Source of the DNA: Stercorarius parasiticus
Taxonomy: Eukaryota > Chordata > Aves > Charadriiformes > Stercorariidae
Length of the DNA stretch: 64,000 bases
Assembly (NCBI GenBank): GCA_013396915.1
Contig: VWZL01000430.1
Span: 1,129,309-1,193,308 of the forward strand
Direction: 5' to 3'
Shown: positions 47,016 to 59,055 of the stretch, in pieces
How positions within the stretch are numbered: the first letter of the stretch is position 1
How the letters are laid out: every line of letters starts with the position of its first letter
The notes under the pieces: generated by a model
What the model was told of the DNA's origin: nothing
What the model saw: the letters and a program-made list of their open reading frames with translations, nothing else
Database searches by the model: none
Position numbers and translations under genes: made by a program

Positions 47016-50000
47016 AAGCACTCCAAAAAGCAACTACCTTGGCTATAACAGCAATACCTTCCATTCATTACATTATTTATTTATTTAGAGGCTGCAGTTC
47101 GTGCTCTGCCGGCTGTGCCCCCATGCACCTTGCAGCCCCAGAGTGATACACACACCAGCACACCTTCTCCTCGCTGTTGAAGCTGGCCCAGGATCAACGT
47201 TCACCCCCTGCAGTGGGTGGTCTGACCCACACAGCCGCCTTCTCTTGGCACGGCACCACACCTTGTTTGGAGACACGAAGCCACTCTAAATATTTTCCTT
47301 CAATCTGCCACGGGTGCACAGTATATGTCCTTCACTTGCCAGGTAGCAGATTTTTTTTCCACTGCATAAAATTACTGTCCAATGAATTAATCAAAGTTAT
47401 AATCAAATGCCAGTATCAGTAAGGTAGAAGTTGCCCTCGCTTGCTGGAGACGTCCCTGCTGCGCAGGGAAAATTCATTTCTAGCAACATTCTCTGCAGCA
47501 AATAGTTTTCTGAAGAAACCTGGCCAAACTGCTTTTGAACAGTCATTAAAAACAAGACAACCTGTTTGGCTCAGCAATTTCCACTCTCCCATAAAATTCA
47601 CTATGATGCCAAGACCACACAAAAAAAAATAATTTGAAAATATGAGTTATAATCAATGAAAAATGGGGTGAACGGGAACACGACATCCAGGACTGTGACA
47701 ACCAACACAGAATCAGATAAAGGCCATAAGGAGAGAGATGAGGGATGATAAATTTGTTTCCATGGACTAAAACACAGAGGGATGAAGGGGACCCGGCTGG
47801 TGAGGATTGGAAACGCCTTTGAAACACAGATGACACAGGATGGATGCGGTTAGAGGGACTGGGACCGGGACCAGGACAGGACGGGATGATGCTTGCACAG
47901 CTGAGCCCATCCCAGGAGTCTGCTCTTTTGCACATGAGCAATTATTTAAAAGACCACCTGAGCTCCGATTGCAAACATTATTTCAAACGTATTAGACCTT
48001 TTGATTTCAAATCCATCACTTAGCAGTAACATCCACTAGCATACATAAAATATGCTTAAACTCTAAAGGCAACTAAAAAAGTGGGTTAGAAGTTTTGTTT
48101 GTAGCAGAGGTGTATTTTGAAGGACTCTGAGATCATCCCTGACATCATCATGAGCAGCACTTGCCTTTCTCATTATACTTTAACAGAATGATAAATTCTG
48201 TGGTGTCTTATTTTCAGCAGATCACTTGTTACATCAGGGTTTACTCATTTCTTTTTGCTGGCAGCCCCCAAACTGGGGCCATGAGTCAGCGGCAGCCCTG
48301 GGCCTTTCCTCCAGAAATGCAGGAGATGGTCCAGCCACCCGCGGTTGTCTCCTCCACCGGATTTTATTGACTAAGCTCCTTCCAACGATGCCCATGCATC
48401 CCACATCAAGAGCTGCCAGAGTGATGAGGTGGCACATGGGAGGTGAAGCAAGAGACAATCTCTCCACTGCACTGAAAAATCTGGGCTGTTCGAGGGGTAC
48501 ACAAACCATCTGAAGGTCCCAAGTGCCATGGGATTTCCATATAGGCAGTTTGCAAGCAGCCCTGGAGCAGCCGGGCTGTGGGATCCTCCTCTCCCAGCTG
48601 CAGGGAGAGATAGATCAGCCAGGACCACTAGGGGCAGGGTCATTAGGGCATCCTGGGCTGTAACAACCCATCCAGAATGACCCCAGGCTGGGGCCAGCAG
48701 CTGGGCTCCTCTTGGGGACGGTCCCAGCAGCTATTTCTGGGGCTCCTCCTCCCTCTGCTCCCAGGGGATGCCAGCAGCATCCCGTGTCCCTCAGCCACGA
48801 GGGCTTTCACACGCGGCCCTCAGAGCCAAAGCTGGTCACCCTGCATGCAACGTGCCTCAATAAATTATTCAAGTCATCAGTAACAGCAGTCAGTTGTGGT
48901 GTTCTCCTCCAAACGGCCTGGACGCCACCACAGCACCCGCACCCCCAGGAGCTGGGGCTGCTCCTGCTTCTCCCAGCAAGGATCATCTGTGCAACAAAAC
49001 ACGTCTAGCAATAGGGATCGTCTATATAGTAAAATACATTCTCCCACACGTTTTCCTACAGCACTGGTGTCTGCCCAGCAAATACTCATCTAAGAAAAAA
49101 AAATAATATTGAGTGCTGCTGTCTGCAGTTGAAGCTTAGAGTCAAAACTTATTACTTGTATTTTCAATCTGCCAGGGACTCATACTGCGATCTTGGCCAA
49201 ATGGCTCCCCCTTCCCTCCTCCCCATTTCCCACACAGAAGAAAAAGTAAGACGTAGAAAGGTTAAATGGGAACAAAAAAGGCCATGCTGCTTTCCCCCCC
49301 ACCTCCACCTCAGTTAACCACTGAGATCAGAGTTGAGCAAATCCTTGACTTACATAGCTGCTATGTTTCCATTCTTGGCATAAAAGTTTCTGAGCTTTTT
49401 AAAGAACTAAATGAAGAGATTTGGGCTATGAATTCTGACATCCCTTTTGCAGTAAGGTCAGAAATATGGTTAAATATGGGTAAGCAACAGCCAGCTCTCC
49501 TATATATTTTTGAAGATCCTCTTCAGGTAATGATTTGCACCTTTAAACAGTCAAATAAATCAGCGTGCTGGGATGTACTATTCCTTGGTGCATCCATACT
49601 AACCCATATTATACATCTGCCTTAACTGAGCCAGCTGCAGATATTTAGCTTTACATGGAGAAAGGAGACAAATTTTAGCCCCAAAGAAGCCTAGAGTGGT
49701 TTGTGCTCCTACCAGCACAAGGCAGAAAGATTCACTCCCAGCTGGTCCAATTAAAAATGATGGGTTTAGGTCAATATTATGTTCCTGCTCTCCTGGCACC
49801 GATCCCTTCCTCACCAGCTCCACATCGTGAACAGAGATAGCTGAGATTTCTCGTAATTGCTGGACCAGCCCAGGGCCAGGTGGAAATCCAGAATTAAAAT
49901 GCATCTGAGGAGGCGGCACTCTGAACCTGGTCTCCTCCAGGGGTCTATAAAACTCCTTGGCCCATCCACAGCTATCTCAATCTCCCACCAAATATCACCA

Positions 50001-51479
50001 TTTACATAACTTGATTGAACTGGCCGGCCACAACCTTTGCCAGAAATGAGCCAAGATGCTGGAGAGACATTTGAAAGCCACGACCCTGCACGTTGTGTAC
50101 ATTTATAGGAGTCTTACAACTATTTCAAGCAAAGTAATGAAGAGCATCCTTTGCAAGCACGATACTGTCGGGTGACCCAGGCTCCAATGCCTCAAACAAC
50201 AATTTAATTTCCCTTTCTCTGGAGGTGATGCAAGGATAAAAGTCAGAGGAATGCAGGGCCAGCAACTCCCACCGGTGCCAAGGTATCACAGAGACTTCAT
50301 AGAAGAGCAACTCCTGGCAGGACTCAGATGCCACCACCCCTGCAGAGGAGCACGCTGGCTCTGGTGCAGCACAAGACAAGATCTGCCGTGTCCTGCTTAA
50401 GCTGCCAGGAGGAGGGTTTGGGCTGGGCAGTGCACAAAGGATTTCGTAGCCCCAGAGGCAGACGGTCAAAAGTCCATGCCCCATACAGGGGATGATTTGA
50501 TAAGAAAAATGCCACTTTCCCTTCCTCCTCCTTAGTTACCACCCGGTTGGGCTTTCTGGGGAGCTTTCTCATCCAAACCGGGCTGAGTAGAGACAGAGCT
50601 CAGGACTGGTGCCAAGCAGCGAGCTCCCACATGGCACCGCTGCGCAGGGATCCCACCGAGCATGCAGGCTGGCCGAGGGGAGGAAGAAATAAAGACCAAC
50701 ACCCCCCCTCCCCGTGTTTTGTTGCAGCTGGGAGGATTGGCAATCTCCGAAAGGGAACTAATTAAATAAATAAAACAAATCAAAGTACAGCACTGGACAC
50801 ACTTCTGTGTTGGCATGGCATGGAAACCAGAGAGAACGTCCCGTCCCCTCAGGACCACGCAGCCCCGGCACGAGCCGAGCATCGCTGGCTGGGCATGAGG
50901 GAGCACCAGGTTAGGGGGAGATACCTGTTTATTCTTCACGTCCCAAAGCACAAGGCTGGGGGACTCCAGCGCTCATCGGCGTTTGGATTTGCCGTTTCTG
51001 GCAGAGCAGGAGGGCAGGGGACGCTGGGCGCCCACAGCCCCACACCCTGCCAAATCCATGGCAGTATTCCCCCATCGCTGGCTCCAAAGCTTATTTTAAA
51101 CATATTCTCCTCCACACGTCCCATATCAAACTCCTTATTAAAATTATTTGCTTTGAGAAGCAGGGGGGGGACACACAACAGATCAAACTGCATATTCAGT
51201 TTTGATTACTTTCTGTCTGTCAAGTTAGAGATTCACAAGTTCTCTTTCTAGGAAGCCCCAAGGGGTTGTTTATATAAAATAAGTATTTTATTTCATGTGC
51301 TGCCCACCCTCAGCTTGCACAATTAATTGGGGTAAACTTTTTGCAGAGCCTCTCCTTAGCAGTCAGGCAAAAAAAACCCCTACAAATAACCTTGCGTGCA
51401 CACAGAGAAAGAAATACATTGCACAAAACACGCTTAAAGACATTGAGATATAAAGGCAAACTTCCAGACAAAGGGCTAA
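47016..51479. other. Non-coding stretch, no gene seen
   Basis: No gene or mobile element recognised. A short ATTT repeat lies at about 47072-47085. AT-leaning sequence at 51070-51320 has the mixed, repeat-free look of regulatory DNA. Frames of up to 143 codons (50820-51251 plus) show no domain. Confidence 0.5.
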
Positions 51480-52151
51480 TTTTTGCCCTCGGAGGCTGAT
51501 ACGGCCGAAGGAGCTGGATGATGCCAGCGAGGGCTGGATTTGGCTCTCAGAGAGGCCACTGCAATCCCTGCTGCGAGCCCGGGCTGGGGGAACAGGGCAG
51601 AGACCCCGCAGCCCGAGCGAGAGCTCCGGGTGGGTGCAGATGGGACTGCCTCCCCCCGCCTCCACCGCCAGCACAGGGAGAAACTCCCGCTCCCAGCCAA
51701 GGACAAACCTCTGGGGATCATATCCCAGCGCTGCCCGATGCTCACCCTGCGTGGGCGCAAAGAAAACCAGGCAGGGCGGAAAAAAGAAAAACCAGTGCCC
51801 AGGCTTTGTGCAGGCAAAAGGGGGTTCAGCCAGAGGCAGGGATCTAGCTGTTAAAATGAGGGTTGGAATATAGATATTATTTTTTTTTTAAATATGTTTA
51901 TACACGCTGTAGCATCAGGTAACAGCTGCTTCTACTCTGCAGGGAATCTGCATGTGGGATGGGAAGCGGCGCAGGGCCTGGGCACAGGCTCCCAGTGTCG
52001 CCCCGAGAGGACGAGGGCTCCCCACGGAGCAACACGTCCATTTTTCCACCAAGGCGGGGGCCAGGGTGCCCGGCGGAGCCGTGTGTCCCTCTGCACACCC
52101 TCGTCGATCCTGCACATCGCTAACACACACACAAGGCATTTCGCCTCCCAC

Positions 52152-52190
52152 TAGCAAAAAAAAAAAAATAAAAAAAAATTTAAAAAAAAT
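52152..52190. repeat. A-rich simple tract
   Basis: Runs of A broken by single T and one TTT, in the middle of CpG-rich sequence. Confidence 0.85.
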
Positions 52191-52400
52191 CTCTGCATAT
52201 TGGGAGAAAATGAAGTTGCTGTCAAGCGACGATAAATTCATGCGACAGCCAGGGCTAATTAAGCAGGAGCAAAGTAGGTGGTAGCGTGGCGGGGACAGGG
52301 TTACAGGCGGCCGTGGGCTGATTGACACCGCTAAGGTTACCCCGGGCTCAGGGAGCTCGCCCATCGTGCCAGCACGGCAGCCAGCCCGGCCACCCAGGGA

Positions 52401-52445
52401 ACACACACACACACACACACACGCGTATATATATATTTATCTCTA
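52401..52445. repeat. AC microsatellite followed by TA steps
   Basis: Eleven AC units (52401-52422), then GCG and a short TA run with ATTTATCTCTATAT. An alternating purine-pyrimidine tract of this kind can adopt Z-form DNA. Confidence 0.93.
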
Positions 52446-52626
52446 TATGCGCACACTCGGTGTGTGGTGGGCGAGCGTCTCGGTGGCAACCTGACACCTT
52501 TCGGGAGGCAAAATGGAATCTCGCCGTCCGGTTGTGCACCCGCAGCAAGGGAGGGAGGAGGAAAATATACCGTCTGCAAATATACACGCAGAGAACAACA
52601 ACAACAACAGGAAAAAAAAAAATCCC

Positions 52627-52627
52627 N
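52627..52627. other. Single undetermined base after an A run
   Basis: One N directly follows an AAC repeat and a run of eleven A with CCC. It probably reflects a hard-to-read homopolymer. Unlike the other two single N bases, no repeat element ends here. Confidence 0.85.
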
Positions 52628-52713
52628 CTACCTTTGCTGGGTGCCGTCAGGCAGATCCCGGACCGTTTTGGGTCGGTGGCTGTTCCCTTCTTTATGAAAT
52701 GTTCGGCTCAGCC

Positions 52714-52742
52714 GGTGCTATTTGCATTCTTTCATTAGCACC
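52714..52742. promoter_or_regulatory. Inverted repeat GGTGCTA/TAGCACC enclosing an octamer
   Basis: Perfect 7-bp arms at 52714-52720 and 52736-52742 enclose 15 bases; a perfect octamer ATTTGCAT (52720-52727) begins on the last base of the left arm. TTCATTAG overlaps the right arm. This resembles a compact factor-binding site or a small hairpin. Function is inferred only. Confidence 0.35.
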
Positions 52743-52873
52743 TGTTTCAAGTAAGGAAGGAGAAAGCTCATTACGAGATCAGCTTCCTTTCAAAATAAAT
52801 TATTTAAAAAAAAAAATAGAGAATGCACGCTGCCAAATAATAATAACGCTAATAAAAAAAAAAAAAAAAACCA

Positions 52874-53389
52874 NNNNNNNNNNNNNNNNNNNNNNNNNNN
52901 NNNNNNNNNNNNNNNNNNNNNNNNNNNNNNNNNNNNNNNNNNNNNNNNNNNNNNNNNNNNNNNNNNNNNNNNNNNNNNNNNNNNNNNNNNNNNNNNNNNN
53001 NNNNNNNNNNNNNNNNNNNNNNNNNNNNNNNNNNNNNNNNNNNNNNNNNNNNNNNNNNNNNNNNNNNNNNNNNNNNNNNNNNNNNNNNNNNNNNNNNNNN
53101 NNNNNNNNNNNNNNNNNNNNNNNNNNNNNNNNNNNNNNNNNNNNNNNNNNNNNNNNNNNNNNNNNNNNNNNNNNNNNNNNNNNNNNNNNNNNNNNNNNNN
53201 NNNNNNNNNNNNNNNNNNNNNNNNNNNNNNNNNNNNNNNNNNNNNNNNNNNNNNNNNNNNNNNNNNNNNNNNNNNNNNNNNNNNNNNNNNNNNNNNNNNN
53301 NNNNNNNNNNNNNNNNNNNNNNNNNNNNNNNNNNNNNNNNNNNNNNNNNNNNNNNNNNNNNNNNNNNNNNNNNNNNNNNNNNNNNNNNN
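52874..53389. other. Assembly gap, 516 N
   Basis: A run of 516 N, preceded by a run of A (52853-52870) and CCA and followed by CCCC. The true length may differ. It lies inside the CpG-rich domain, so GC-rich promoter or exon sequence may be missing. Confidence 0.99.
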
Positions 53390-53733
53390 CCCCATCTTTT
53401 GGGAGAATAATAATAAACGGAAAACTTGCCACTCGGCTCTTGGATAAATGCATAGTCATTATAAAAATGAACAGCTGCTGGATGCAGTTCAGGGAGTTGT
53501 ACGGCCGGTCCTTATCAGGGTTAAATTTCTTGCAACTGAATTTTTAGGTGTTAACAGTTTCCATCCCAGGCAGCGGTGTGAGAGGGTTAATGACACGAAG
53601 AGAGGAGCTCTGTCAAGTGCTTCCCATCAAACTAAGGATCAGGCTGCAAAGTTTGAACCCAGCAGCCCTGGCACAGCAATAAAGCATTCTTCCAGGAGTG
53701 GGATTTCGGGTTTTTGTAGCAAACCAAAAAGCG

Positions 53734-53767
53734 CCCCCCCCCCAAAAAAAAAGAAAAAAAAAAAAAA
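53734..53767. repeat. C run followed by A run
   Basis: Ten C followed by about 24 A interrupted by one G. The homopolymers create artificial poly-lysine or poly-phenylalanine in the overlapping open frames. Confidence 0.95.
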
Positions 53768-54098
53768 GCTCAGCCCTCCGCTAACAAGCATCGCAAAGCG
53801 ACGGCAGCCCCGTGCATGGCATAACTCCCCGGAGCCATCCCCGGGAGGGGGCCAGGGGGTCTCCCCCAAAGCTGTGCGTGCCCAGGCCTTGGCACCCCCT
53901 GGCAGTGTCCCCCGGCAGCCTCGCGCCTCTCCTGCTGCCATCGGCGCCCGGCCCACCTGGGTGGCAATGGCATCCTCCTGGTCAGGGTGCAGGGAGCAAG
54001 GGGCCATCCCCGGGGCGCTGCGGCTCTGCACCCCGCGCTCTGCTCCGGCCAGTCCTCTGCGCAGCCCCCGGCATGCAAACCATCGGGAGCAAGCGGTC

Positions 54099-54148
54099 CA
54101 CCCACCCTCTCCCCCCCCTCCCTCCTTCCTCCTCCTCCTCCTCCTCTT
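54099..54148. repeat. Polypyrimidine tract with CTC repeat
   Basis: About 50 bases of C and T, almost without purines, including several tandem CTC triplets. Polypurine-polypyrimidine mirror tracts like this can form triplex DNA and are frequent near promoters. Confidence 0.85.
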
Positions 54149-54429
54149 CAGCAGAAAATCATCATATTTCATGTGTCGCTGCTCCAGCCTCGCCAATTGG
54201 TTGGGCATTCGCAGGCGGAAATGTCAGGAGCAGCCCAGCATCGGTGCCTGCCCGCAGCCGCCCATTCCCCCCGAGTCCCCACTGCTCACAAAGCACAGCA
54301 GTGGGCACAGGGCTGGCCATCAAAACCAGAGGAAAAAGGGGGTTTTGGTATTTGGTTTTCTTTTTTTCTTTTTTTTTTTTTTAACACCACTTTGGCTCAG
54401 CTCCGCAGGGATGCAGGCTGCCAGCAACC

Positions 54430-54441
54430 TGACCTTGACCT
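54430..54441 (-). promoter_or_regulatory. ERR/SF-1-type nuclear-receptor site
   Basis: The plus strand TGACCTTGACCT is AGGTCAAGGTCA on the minus strand. It contains TCAAGGTCA, the extended half-site bound by ERR and SF-1 family receptors, preceded by a second AGGTCA half-site without spacer. The match is perfect; occupancy is unknown. Confidence 0.4.
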
Positions 54442-54650
54442 GCGGGGTTGCCTTGCGCGGCCAGCAAGAAGCGTTTTCTGGATGACGGAGACCCAGCACA
54501 TCTGCTCTGCTCCGTGGAGACGCCTCCCTCCTTCCTCCTTCTCCTCCTCACCAGCCGCATCAACCCACCCCAGCACCAGCTCCACGGGCACAGCTCTGGT
54601 CACACTACAGGTACCGTAGCTTCTCGGAGGGACGACGGCTGACAAACAGA

Positions 54651-56551
54651 TGCTTTTTTTTTTTCATCCATTTTCCAATTCAGCGCATTTGTTTACGGCT
54701 TGCCCCCCACTTCGAGACCTTTCAAACAAGATGTATCAGCATGCTTCTTTACTATCTTAATAGCTGGAGGAGGTGGGATTTGGAAATAGGGGCTTGCCTG
54801 AAGCTACCCAGTATGGAGCAGCAGCTCAAGTAGGAAGACAGCTCAAGATTTCTCATCAACATTTTCCTTCTCAAAGCCGGAGGGGGAGGGGGGGAACCAA
54901 CGAAATAACCTTCTTGGGAAATGGAGCAATGGAATATCACAATGGAACAATCCTGATGAAAACTGTCATCTACTCCCCTGCAAACGCACTACCTAGAAAT
55001 GAAAGGCGAACACATCCAATGACACTGAAAAACGTTCTCCTAAGGAGCAACGGAGACACGCTTTCCTGCCGGGCTCTCTAGCACAATGGGAGCATAAGGA
55101 AGAAGGGAAATACAACAGTCAAAAGCTAACTTTTATTTCGCGGCTGCTTACACAAGGATAAAAAAAAAAATTGCATTGTCATAAAAAATAAAGAGGATTT
55201 GAGTGCGGCGTTTATGGTACAAATCAGCTTATGAAACCCGCAATTCTCTACTGATCGTGAAAAAAATCAGTAGTAAATGGGTAATATATTGGATGGAAGA
55301 GTAAAAAGCTCCAAAGCTTCTTCATCTGACCATCTGATGAGCAGCCTGCAGCCCGAGTCACATCAGCAAGCAGACACAGCCCATGGCAGGGTGCTCCTGC
55401 AAGGGGAGCCTGGCAGTCACCATTTCAACCATCGACAATGTCCTCTATCTCCCTGTGTCAAGGCTTTGGCACAGCAGAAACTCATCACCACTGTGTGTCA
55501 CTGTAGGCATTAAAACAAGTACAGTAAGAGGGAAGAAAGGGAGATAATCAGGCTATTAAGCCAAAAACCACTGTCTCAGTCCAGAGCCACAGGACACTGC
55601 TCTTCATGCTGTTCCTCCCCTTCCAGATTTCAACAAGAAGCCACACAACAAGGCATTTCATTGCCTACATGAGCCAGGGCCACACGTGAGAGATGGAGGA
55701 ATCCTGCCTTGGTAGGTCTGCAAGGTGCCATGCAGCTCCATGCACAAGCACCTGAGTGACTTACTGGAGCTATGGAAGGGGTGTCACCACATTGGCGTTG
55801 CGCTCCTGCCAGCACCACCCTCACAGGAGCTCTCCACATGCCACCACACTCTGCCACATAGGCCTTGAGAAGTGACTTGACTTCATGGGCCTCGCTTTCC
55901 ACACCCGCAAGTCACGTGCAAAAATAGCTGTGCTAAGAAAGCAGAGCAGAGTTTATTGAAGTCTGCCAAGTTGACATGTAAACTCCTACATGACCAGTAG
56001 CAAAACCAGAGCAACCATCAACTCATACTCGGTGCTGGGCAGTCAGTGCTTGAAAACCTCGCACAAGCAGGAGCCAATAGTCCAACCTCCCAAGGAAAAC
56101 ACCACACTGCCCAGAATGAAATCCTGTTTGAACAAGAGACTTTCTTCGGGAAAACATACAACCAGCTTAAAAATTACCCACCATGGCTATATATCTCCTC
56201 TAAATGTGAGCCTCATCACCAGCCTACATTTACCCGGCTTCAGTTCCCAGTCTGGGGACCTGGTCACTTCTCACTAGGCGAAGCCAGAGTCTTGTTTTTA
56301 TTTCCTGTGACATTTCAATAAGAAGCCATGAAATGGGGCAGGAGTTGGAAAAGATGACCTCTTATCAGTTTTGCTCTCCGTTTTTGCCCTTGCAGAACAT
56401 TACCACATTACCTACATAAGGGAAGGATAAGAGGTGTCTGAACTCTTCTGCTTTGAGGCATATTCTTCACTTACAGTGGTGCAAGCTTCCCTCTGACTCC
56501 CCACAACTTTTAGGAGATCCTTCCAGAAAAACACATGCTAGAAGGCCAGAA
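54651..56551. other. Non-coding stretch, no gene seen
   Basis: A T run lies at its left end (about 54652-54664). AT-leaning sequence at 55120-55290 looks like single-copy regulatory DNA. No gene or mobile element recognised. Confidence 0.5.
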
Positions 56552-56907
56552 GACAAGGCTCCGGAGAGACCTTATAGCAGCTTTACAGAACCTAAAGGGG
56601 GCCTACAGGAAAACTGGGGAGGGACTTTTTACAAGGACATGTTGTGGTAGGATGAGGGGTGATGGCTTCAAATTGAAGAAGATTTAGATGAGATCTGAGG
56701 AAGGAATTGTTTGCTGTGAGGGTGGTGAGCCCCTGGCCCAGGTTGCCCAGAGAAGCTGTGGCTGCCCCATCCCTGGAGGGGTTCAAGGCCAGGTTGGAGG
56801 GGGCTTGGAGCAACCTGGTCTGGTGGGAGGTGTCCTTGCCCAGGGCAGGGGGTGGCACTGGATGGGCTTTAAGTTCCCTTCCAACCCAAACCATTCTATC
56901 ATTCTAA
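56552..56907 (+). mobile_element. CR1 LINE 3' end, plus strand
   Basis: Begins in the ORF2 C-terminal region (AAGGCTCCGGAGAGACC, which follows the usual CTGGAGAAG motif), passes through RVVSPWPRLPREAVAAPSLE in a forward frame, and ends in the tail CCATTCTATCATTCTA. It is 5'-truncated. It lies head-on to the minus-strand copy at 58722-59055, 1.8 kb away. Confidence 0.95.
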
Positions 56908-58721
56908 GGCAGCACAGAAGTTGCAGCAAGACCACAACCACCTGATTCACCCCTAGAAACAGAAATCAATAAAATCATCCTGAAACCAATCAGCTAACTA
57001 TGTTTTAAGCCTTTTCATATGTGCCACATTGAGCTTGCATCACCCTTTCTTACAGAAAGCAGCATGCCTGCAGCATCCATGCAAGTGCTTTGTACTGGTT
57101 ACCTTACCACATTTTTCCCTCCCTGCCCCCTTTTTTTAACAGCAATACAAATTCAACTTTCCTCCAGTATTCTGCAACTTTCCCAGCAGTTCAAAAATTG
57201 TTATAAATCAACATGAACAGCAGGGAGAACTCCCTGAATAGCGATGGAAAGACCTGCATTACAAATCATCCACGTCTTCACATGCAGAGCAGGGTCTGAA
57301 ACCTGGGAGACCCCATCCTCGCTGGGTGCATTAGTTCACTGCTCCCTATGCAGCAAAGCACACCCTCATTAGAGGCGACACACTCCACAAAACCTGAGCT
57401 AATAAGTTCTGTGGGGCTTATTAGTTGGGCTCCACGCTGGAGCCAGTCTTGCTGGGAACTAGCACGACCGCAAAACCGCCCTGCTGCGTGGCCGGGGCTG
57501 TGCTGGTTGCAATCAGTGAAAAGAGGGGGTAGGAGTGGTGGGATGGGCCAGAAGAAGAGTCAAAGCTATTGGTTTTCTGCCTTTTCTGTTCTTGTTTTTT
57601 TGTGGGTTTTTTTGTGGTTTTTTTTTTTTTTGTTAGGCAGGACTTGCTGCTAGCATACCCAGCTGGATTTTAGAGGTCACAGACATTCCCTGCGTAGCTC
57701 ATTCCTCCTCCTTTTTCTCTCGTGAAAATAAAACTAGAAAAAATTAGAGTTCAAAACTTGTTTCGAAACTATTTGACACTACCTCGTGGATAGTTTTCTC
57801 TTGACAATACTAACCTGCTTAACCCTAAGCGAATAGGTGGGGAAGGGCACAGGTGCAGGGACCAGATACGAGCCTGTCCGAAACTCTGGGAATATTTGCA
57901 AAAGACTGCCCCTTCCCCCCAGCACCGTACATCTGCAGTGCTGTGTACATGCCGTGCACAGCACAGTGCACATCACTCAGCAGGACGAGGCTGAGCTCCT
58001 TACATGGGAATTCATGGTTCTGACATTTAATGGGCATTCTCCTGTGAAAAATGAGAGAGGCATGTGAGACTCTCTATTTTCTGCCTTTTTTTTTAAGCTA
58101 CCTATCAAGCCTGCTCAAGTAGAAGCAGAAAGTTGTATTTCCTTTTAATTGCTAGCTTCTCTAATGCTCTTGGGATCAAAAAAGGCAAGGGTATGGGGCT
58201 GTTCTCCTGTTTTCCTTCTTGCACTTTTTAATAAGTAACAAAGATACAAAGGCAAAGCATGGTTTTCGTTTAAAGCCCTCTGCAGCCACTGCCTTCCTGG
58301 GACCTAACACAGCAAAACAAATAGGATTCCTGGTGCCAGTACATAATGCATTGCATTTGGATTACCCGCTGTGGTTTAGGAAGATGCAGAAGATAGCAGC
58401 ACGGAGAGGGAGAAGGGACTAGCTGTAACCAGGGGAACAGACCACAGGGCTGCAAGCGCTCTCAGAGCCCTGAGTGTCTGTGCCTTTACCGAGCGGCTGA
58501 ATTTTGATCCATCTCCTCTCAGTGCCAGAGTCGCTGGCTGCAGCTGGGGGATTTTGCACAAGAGCAGAGGGAGAGGAGCAGGATGGAAAGGATAAGATGC
58601 TGAGGACCACCTGGTTGCTGCTCACAGCTGGCTTTTTGTCTCAGGGAGCTGCTGCCTCCTGTGTAACCAGCAGCCTCGATGGGCAGTGCCATGTGCCATT
58701 TGACTCTTTCTTAAAACTTAT
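56908..58721. other. Non-coding stretch with a T-rich run
   Basis: The spacer between two convergent CR1 copies. It contains a T/GTTT-rich run (57595-57632) and otherwise unrecognised single-copy sequence. Confidence 0.55.
57595..57632. repeat. T-rich simple tract
   Basis: T runs separated by GTGGG and GTGG, nearly 40 bp. Confidence 0.88.
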
Positions 58722-59055
58722 TCATAGAATCATAGAATGGTTCAGGTTGGAAGGGACCTTAGAGAACGTCGAGTTCCAACTCCCCTGCCCTGGGCAGGGA
58801 CACCTCCCACCAGACCAGGTTGCTCCAAGCCCCCTCCAACCTGGCCTTGAACCCCTCCAGGGATGGGGCAGCCACAGCTTCTCTGGGCAACCTGGGCCGG
58901 TGTCTCATCACCCTCACAGTAAAGATTTTCTTCCTAATATCCAATCTAAATCTCCCCTCCTTCAGTTTGAAACCGTTACCCTTCATCCTATCATTACTCT
59001 CCCTGATAAAGAGTCCCTCCCCATCCTTCCTGTAAGCCCCCTTTCAGTACTGGAA
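58722..59055 (-). mobile_element. CR1 LINE 3' end, minus strand
   Basis: The tail TCATAGAATCATAGAATGG at the left gives minus orientation. The 3' UTR and C-terminal coding part follow; on the minus strand RLPREAVAAPSLEGFKARLE and LDIRKKIFTVRV are readable. It is truncated near 59055. Same CCCTGGGCAGGGACACC group as the copies at 40504, 46616 and 56552. Confidence 0.95.

Larger units (their letters stand above)
51480..54650. promoter_or_regulatory. Broad CpG-rich domain around an assembly gap (candidate promoter or first-exon region)
   Basis: CpGs are dense compared with the rest of the window. I count about 18 in 51480-51790 and about 22 in 53790-54090, with further clusters at 51960-52130 and 52280-52550. 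Promoter-type motifs include CCAATTGG at 54193-54200 and TGACCTTGACCT at 54430-54441 (an ERR/SF-1-type site on the minus strand). A GC-rich domain of this size usually marks a CpG-island promoter in birds, and such islands are often missing from assemblies, which fits the gap at 52874-53389. I find no exon with recognisable coding sequence on either side, so direction and gene are unknown. Confidence 0.4.

Noticed and set aside
51363..51674. Minus frames at 51.4-51.8 kb as exon candidates in the CpG-rich domain
   Set aside because: No recognised domain, no convincing splice pair, and similar open frames on the plus strand.
52513..53547. 344-codon frame through the N gap
   Set aside because: Most of the frame is undetermined bases, so it is an artefact of translating N.
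53448..54485. 345-codon and overlapping 189-210-codon frames in GC-rich sequence
   Set aside because: They run through the A and T homopolymers as poly-lysine or poly-phenylalanine and through CT repeats, overlap in several frames on both strands, and show no domain. High GC content explains the lack of stops.
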